From contig JAKSBB010000224.1 in NCBI GenBank assembly GCA_022361315.1, forward strand, positions 1 through 9,878: a stretch of 9,878 bases of DNA, written 5' to 3'. Below the pieces are notes generated by a model. The model saw only the letters and a list, made by a program, of their open reading frames with translations. It did no database searches and was not told where the DNA came from. A program made the translations under genes and the position numbers. The stretch is from Desulfobacterales bacterium. Its GTDB lineage: Bacteria > Desulfobacterota > Desulfobacteria > Desulfobacterales > Desulfobacteraceae. Shown piece by piece: positions 6,698-9,878 of the stretch. The first letter of the stretch is position 1. Each line of letters begins with the position of its first letter.

Positions 6698-7863
6698 TGA
6701 AAACTTTTGACGTCATCATCATCGGCGCCGGCTCCGTGGGGGTTCCCACGGCCATGGCCCTGGCAGAAAAAAAGGTGAAGGTTCTGGTGATAGATGCCCT
6801 GGCATCCCCGGGCCAGGGACAGAATAAAAAAGCCATCGGTGGTATCAGGGCCACCCATTCGGACAAGGGTAAAATCTCCACCTGCCAGAGAAGTATTGAG
6901 ATTTTCTCCACCTGGGAAGAGACACACGGGGACGATATCGGCTGGATTCAAAACGGCTATAGTTTTCCGGCCTACACCCGGGAAGATGCCCAAAAGCTGA
7001 AGGACCTCATGGTGATCCAGAAATCCTTCGACCTGGATATCGACTGGCTTTCACCGGAGGAATATCGGGAACTGGTTCCCGGCATCAACATGGAGAACCT
7101 TCAGGGCTCCACCTACTCTCCGGGTGACGGTTCCGCCTCCCCGCTTCTGGCCGTAAACGCCTTCTACTTTAAGAGCCTGGAATACGGTGCGGAATACCGG
7201 TTCAGTGAAAAGGTTACCCGAATCAACATCAACGGTGATGAGACAATCACGGTCACCACGGATAAAGACAGTTACACCGCGGCAAAAGTCATCAATGCCG
7301 CAGGCAACCATGCTGCGGCCATCGGCGACATGGTGGGGTTAAAACTTCCCGTGGAACCCGACAGTCACGAAGGGGCCATCACCGAACCGGTACAACGGTT
7401 CTTCGGCCCCATGATTGTCGACTTGAGGCCCTCGGAAGATTCGGCCACAGAAGACAGCGCCAACTATTATTTTTACCAGAATAACGAGGGCCAGGTCATC
7501 TTCTGCCTGACCCCCAAGCATCTGATCAAAGGGACCGCCTCCGAAGCCACCTCAATTTTTCTGCCTCAGGTGGCCAAACGGATGGTCAGCCTCTTTCCGA
7601 AGCTGGCCAACATCAAGGTCAGGCGGACCTGGCGGGGCCAGTATCCCATGACGCCGGACGGCTTCCCCATCGTTGGTGCTTCAGAAGAATATCCCAATTT
7701 TATCAATGCAGTGGGCATGTGCGGCCAGGGCTATATGCTGGGCCCCGGCCTTGGCGAGTTATTAACCCGCATGGTCACTTATGAATTGACAGAAAAGGAC
7801 GAAGATGTTTTAAAACACTTTAATCCCTACAGGGATTTCTCAGGGGTCGAACATTTTAAGTAG
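6697..7863 (+). CDS. FAD-dependent DAO-family dehydrogenase, beta-type catalytic subunit
   Basis: Flavoenzyme of 388 residues, of the D-amino-acid oxidase / sarcosine oxidase beta / HcnC family. It probably oxidises the C-N bond of an amino acid or secondary amine. The FAD-binding GAGSVG is at 10-15, with the acidic end of the second strand at Asp33. A family segment with GGIRATHS lies at 48-55, and a second FAD-contact region with INAAG at 199-203. The DAO signature W312-x-G followed by TPDGFPIVG (319-327) is near the C-terminus. There is no signal peptide or membrane segment. The ATG overlaps the stop of the upstream Fe-S subunit, and TGGAGG (6685-6690) is its ribosome-binding site, so the two are very likely made together as one complex. 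Related complexes carry an FMN between the subunits, but I cannot identify such a site here. Glycine, proline, hydroxyproline, sarcosine or a D-amino acid are all possible substrates; the sequence alone does not choose. Confidence 0.88.
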   Translation: MKTFDVIIIGAGSVGVPTAMALAEKKVKVLVIDALASPGQGQNKKAIGGIRATHSDKGKISTCQRSIEIFSTWEETHGDDIGWIQNGYSFPAYTREDAQKLKDLMVIQKSFDLDIDWLSPEEYRELVPGINMENLQGSTYSPGDGSASPLLAVNAFYFKSLEYGAEYRFSEKVTRININGDETITVTTDKDSYTAAKVINAAGNHAAAIGDMVGLKLPVEPDSHEGAITEPVQRFFGPMIVDLRPSEDSATEDSANYYFYQNNEGQVIFCLTPKHLIKGTASEATSIFLPQVAKRMVSLFPKLANIKVRRTWRGQYPMTPDGFPIVGASEEYPNFINAVGMCGQGYMLGPGLGELLTRMVTYELTEKDEDVLKHFNPYRDFSGVEHFK

Positions 7864-7893
7864 GGAGAAGTAACCAGAGCAGAAAGGCCTTAT

Positions 7894-8613
7894 ATGTTTA
7901 AAAAAGCCAAGCAGAGCAGGGTGTTCCAGGACGTTGTTGAACAGATTCAGGATGCGATTCTAAGCGGAAAACTTGAGCCCGGGACCAAACTTCCGGCGGA
8001 GCGGGAACTCAAGGATATGTTCAACACCAGCCGGGGAACGTTGCGGGAAGCCCTGCGTGTGCTTGAACAAAAAGGCCTGATAGAAATAAAACTCGGTGTG
8101 GCCGGGGGGGCGATTGTAAAGCAGATCGATGCGGAACCCATCATGCAGTCCCTGGCCCTGCTGATCCGCTCCGGTGATGTGTCTCTGGACCACCTGGCTG
8201 AATTCCGGATCAAAATCGAAGGCGCCATTGTCGAATTGGCAGCACTGCGGGCCACCGAAGAAGACATTGCCCATATGGAAGAGCTGTTTGCAGAAGCCAA
8301 AGCCCATTGCGAGGCCGGCGACTGGGAAAGTTTCCTCATCACCGACGAAACCATGCATACCTATATCGGCACCATGTCCGGTAACCCCGTATTCCAGTTT
8401 CTCCAAAAAAGTATCCACGATAACATTCATAATTACTATGAATATTACCTGCCCATGAACCGGGAAAGGACCCTGGAAAACCTCAATGACTTTGAGAAGA
8501 TCATTGAGGCAATCAAAGCCAGGGAAGCGGATACGGCCTCACAGCTGATCCAGGATCACGTTAACCGGTTCAACCTGAAGATGACCAAGCGGACGGACGG
8601 AACTTCGGCTTAA
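7894..8613 (+). CDS. GntR family transcriptional regulator, FadR/FCD subfamily
   Basis: DNA-binding regulator of 239 residues. An N-terminal winged helix-turn-helix (about 8-77) contains the GntR hallmarks LEPGTKLPAERELKDMF and SRGTLREALRVLEQKGLI. It is followed by an all-helical FCD ligand-binding domain (about 85-228). The FCD metal-site signature is partly present: Asp151-x3-His155 and His222 fit, but the position of the middle histidine (usually H-x-x-I-x-x-A-I) is Phe200 in FEKIIEAI. The effector site may therefore be metal-free or altered, as in FadR itself. It is the third gene of the dehydrogenase operon, 30 bp after the beta subunit, with AAAGG (7883-7887) 6 nt before the ATG. The TGGT-N3-ACCA palindrome in the operon promoter is its likely operator, so it should control its own operon. 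The effector is probably the dehydrogenase substrate or product. Confidence 0.93.
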   Translation: MFKKAKQSRVFQDVVEQIQDAILSGKLEPGTKLPAERELKDMFNTSRGTLREALRVLEQKGLIEIKLGVAGGAIVKQIDAEPIMQSLALLIRSGDVSLDHLAEFRIKIEGAIVELAALRATEEDIAHMEELFAEAKAHCEAGDWESFLITDETMHTYIGTMSGNPVFQFLQKSIHDNIHNYYEYYLPMNRERTLENLNDFEKIIEAIKAREADTASQLIQDHVNRFNLKMTKRTDGTSA

Positions 8614-8625
8614 AAACCACAAATT

Positions 8626-9525
8626 TTATGCAGCGGAGCTTTCCTTTGTTCCCGCCCCGTTTAAATGGCGGATCACTGACCGTACCCCGTTCATCATGCT
8701 GACGTTCCCAAAACAAAACCATTTGGTGAATGTATCTTCACGGAGCTGAAGCCGGGTGAAGATTTCCTTTTCCCCGCATCCCTCGGCATAGAGATTTGCC
8801 ACACCGCCGTACAGATTCTCCATGAAATCAAGCTTGGTGCGGATATGGTCTTTGCCACCTGTTTTTTTGGGGTTGTGATTACAAAGCAGTGTATCAAAAT
8901 TCAGTGCCAGAACTTTTTTCAGGGAGGCAATTTCCTCACCCAGATCCTCATCTGATCTGAAATACTTGATCCGGTCCCCCAGATATAGATCCCCGCTGAA
9001 AAGCACACCCTGCTCCGGAAGATGATAGACGATATGGTCACGGCTGTGCCCCGGGGTATGCACCGGTATCATCGGCCCGAGTGGTGTATCAATACGGCCG
9101 GGCAACCCGGATACGTCAACCGGGGTTGTTTTCCCCCATATGATTTTCTGGTACGGCAGAATGGGATACCCACCGGCCAACTTGTCCCGGCACTGGGGGT
9201 GGCCGTATACGGTTGCACCGGTTGTCCGACTCACCCCGGCCGCATTGCCGGAATGATCCTCATGGTGATGGGTCAGAAAAATCCGGTTTACCCCCACATC
9301 AGCCGCGATATCCCGCACCTCGGCACCCATGTGGGACAGTCCGGTATCCACCATCAAACGGCCAAAGGTATAAAAATAGACATACATCAACGGAGGGCCG
9401 GCCAGGGACCTCCCCAGACGAAATCCTCTAATACCTGACGGAAATTCATATGGTTTACAGATTCTCATGGGGTATTTTTTATCCGGATCAAAGCGGGATA
9501 GCAAGAAAAATGAATCTTTATTCAT
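8626..9525 (-). CDS. MBL-fold metallo-hydrolase
   Basis: Metallo-beta-lactamase-superfamily hydrolase of 299 residues, cytoplasmic (no signal peptide). It has the complete two-metal ligand set: H86-x-H88-x-D90-H91 in LTHHHEDHSGN, His160 in HTPGHS, Asp179 in FSGDL and His217 in LCNHNP. Upstream VDTG (59-62) and a helical C-terminal part (about 225-290) resemble glyoxalase II / LACTB2-like members. The substrate cannot be inferred; thioesters, lactones, RNA or phosphoesters are all used by the superfamily. The start is uncertain: the ATG at 9525 has no clear Shine-Dalgarno, and Met20 (9468) would also leave the fold intact. It converges on the GntR gene with only 12 bp between the stop codons and no hairpin terminator there. 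It is divergent from the aminotransferase across a 70-bp spacer, so it may share its regulation. Confidence 0.88.
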   Translation of the reverse strand: MNKDSFFLLSRFDPDKKYPMRICKPYEFPSGIRGFRLGRSLAGPPLMYVYFYTFGRLMVDTGLSHMGAEVRDIAADVGVNRIFLTHHHEDHSGNAAGVSRTTGATVYGHPQCRDKLAGGYPILPYQKIIWGKTTPVDVSGLPGRIDTPLGPMIPVHTPGHSRDHIVYHLPEQGVLFSGDLYLGDRIKYFRSDEDLGEEIASLKKVLALNFDTLLCNHNPKKTGGKDHIRTKLDFMENLYGGVANLYAEGCGEKEIFTRLQLREDTFTKWFCFGNVSMMNGVRSVIRHLNGAGTKESSAA

Positions 9526-9595
9526 TGATATTTCATTGTAAATCCGTTACTGCTTTTCAGGTGGCTCGCTTTCACTTTTAATCTAAGGATATGCT
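9526..9595. promoter_or_regulatory. 70-bp divergent spacer between hydrolase and aminotransferase genes
   Basis: AT-richer than its surroundings. It must hold the start signals of both genes if each is transcribed separately. I find no convincing -35/-10 pair or inverted repeat. The only clear element is the AAGGA ribosome-binding site at 9585-9589, 6 nt before the aminotransferase ATG. Confidence 0.4.
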
Positions 9596-9878
9596 ATGGA
9601 TACCCCATCCCTCATTGAAACCGCCCGGACCGGCCTGCTCACCATTACCACCCGGCCCGATATTGTTATGGCCAAAGGAAAGGGACTGACCCTCCAGGAC
9701 ACCGAAGGGAATACCTATCTGGATTTCATCGGCGGCTGGGCGGTTAATGCGCTGGGACACTGCCCGGATGCCCTGGTACAGGCTCTCAGGGACCAGGCCG
9801 GCACCCTGATTAACGCCAGCCCCTCATTTTACAACCGCCCTATGCTGGCATACACGGAACGGCTGCTTGCTCAGACAC
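9596..9878 (+). CDS. Class III (acetylornithine-type) PLP aminotransferase, N-terminal 94 residues (runs off right edge)
   Basis: Start of a fold-type I PLP aminotransferase of the class III / ornithine aminotransferase family, normally about 390-450 residues. The segment AKGKGLTLQDTEGNTYLDF (26-44) followed by GGWAVNALGHCPDALVQAL (46-64) is the standard N-terminal signature and is closest to acetylornithine/succinylornithine aminotransferases (ArgD type). The ATG at 9596 follows AAGGA with 6-nt spacing; an ATG at 9591 is out of frame. The PLP lysine and substrate-specificity residues lie outside the window. An arginine-biosynthesis role, or a catabolic role linked to the neighbouring amine dehydrogenase, cannot be separated here. 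Confidence 0.85.
   Translation, partial: MDTPSLIETARTGLLTITTRPDIVMAKGKGLTLQDTEGNTYLDFIGGWAVNALGHCPDALVQALRDQAGTLINASPSFYNRPMLAYTERLLAQT

Noticed and set aside
8614..8625. Bidirectional terminator between the GntR and hydrolase genes
   Set aside because: Only 12 bp of AT-rich sequence with no inverted repeat; no intrinsic terminator can be supported.

Overview
The window looks like a stretch of chromosome from an anaerobic bacterium. Desulfobacterota (Desulfobacteraceae-like) is my best guess. This rests on moderately GC-rich coding sequence, a YgiQ-type radical SAM protein, a TrpB2-type tryptophan synthase beta chain, a PAS histidine kinase with an extended dimerisation region, and an amine or amino-acid dehydrogenase wired through many Fe-S clusters rather than an oxidase. 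The taxon is an inference from gene content; there is no rRNA or other marker. Coding density is high, the genes look intact, and I see no mobile element, CRISPR array, tRNA or rRNA. Two genes are cut by the window edges.

Left part (1-2690). The N-terminal 129 residues of a TrpB2-like enzyme run leftwards off the window. Its upstream region holds a sigma70-like promoter, two operator-like inverted repeats of identical design (GTTTCT-N6-AGAAAC, centres 27 bp apart) and two leader hairpins. Next, also on the minus strand, is a 628-residue membrane histidine kinase (TM, extracytoplasmic sensor, TM, HAMP, PAS, HisKA, HATPase) with no response regulator in view. A 185-bp divergent spacer carries a good extended -10 promoter for the next gene.

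Middle (2691-8613). ygiQ, a radical SAM protein, stands alone on the plus strand. It is followed by a three-gene operon that is the most interesting part of the window. The first gene is a 690-residue iron-sulfur flavoprotein: N-terminal [2Fe-2S], FAD/NAD disulfide-reductase fold, two [4Fe-4S] motifs and a C-terminal BFD-type [2Fe-2S]. The second is a 388-residue FAD-dependent DAO-family dehydrogenase that overlaps it by one base (TAATG). The third is a GntR/FCD-family regulator. Between the -35 element and the first gene lies a perfect 19-bp palindrome containing TGGT-N3-ACCA, the half-site arrangement known for FadR/FCD-type GntR proteins. The operon therefore appears to carry its own regulator and operator. 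The two enzymes resemble the two-subunit cores of HcnABC, sarcosine oxidase and archaeal proline dehydrogenase complexes. They probably oxidise an amino acid or secondary amine and pass electrons through the Fe-S chain to ferredoxin, NAD or the quinone pool. The substrate cannot be read from the sequence.

Right part (8614-9878). A metallo-beta-lactamase-fold hydrolase with a full set of metal ligands runs convergently towards the regulator, 12 bp away. Divergent from it, the first 94 residues of a class III (acetylornithine aminotransferase-like) PLP enzyme run off the right edge. Whether these two belong to the same pathway as the dehydrogenase is open.
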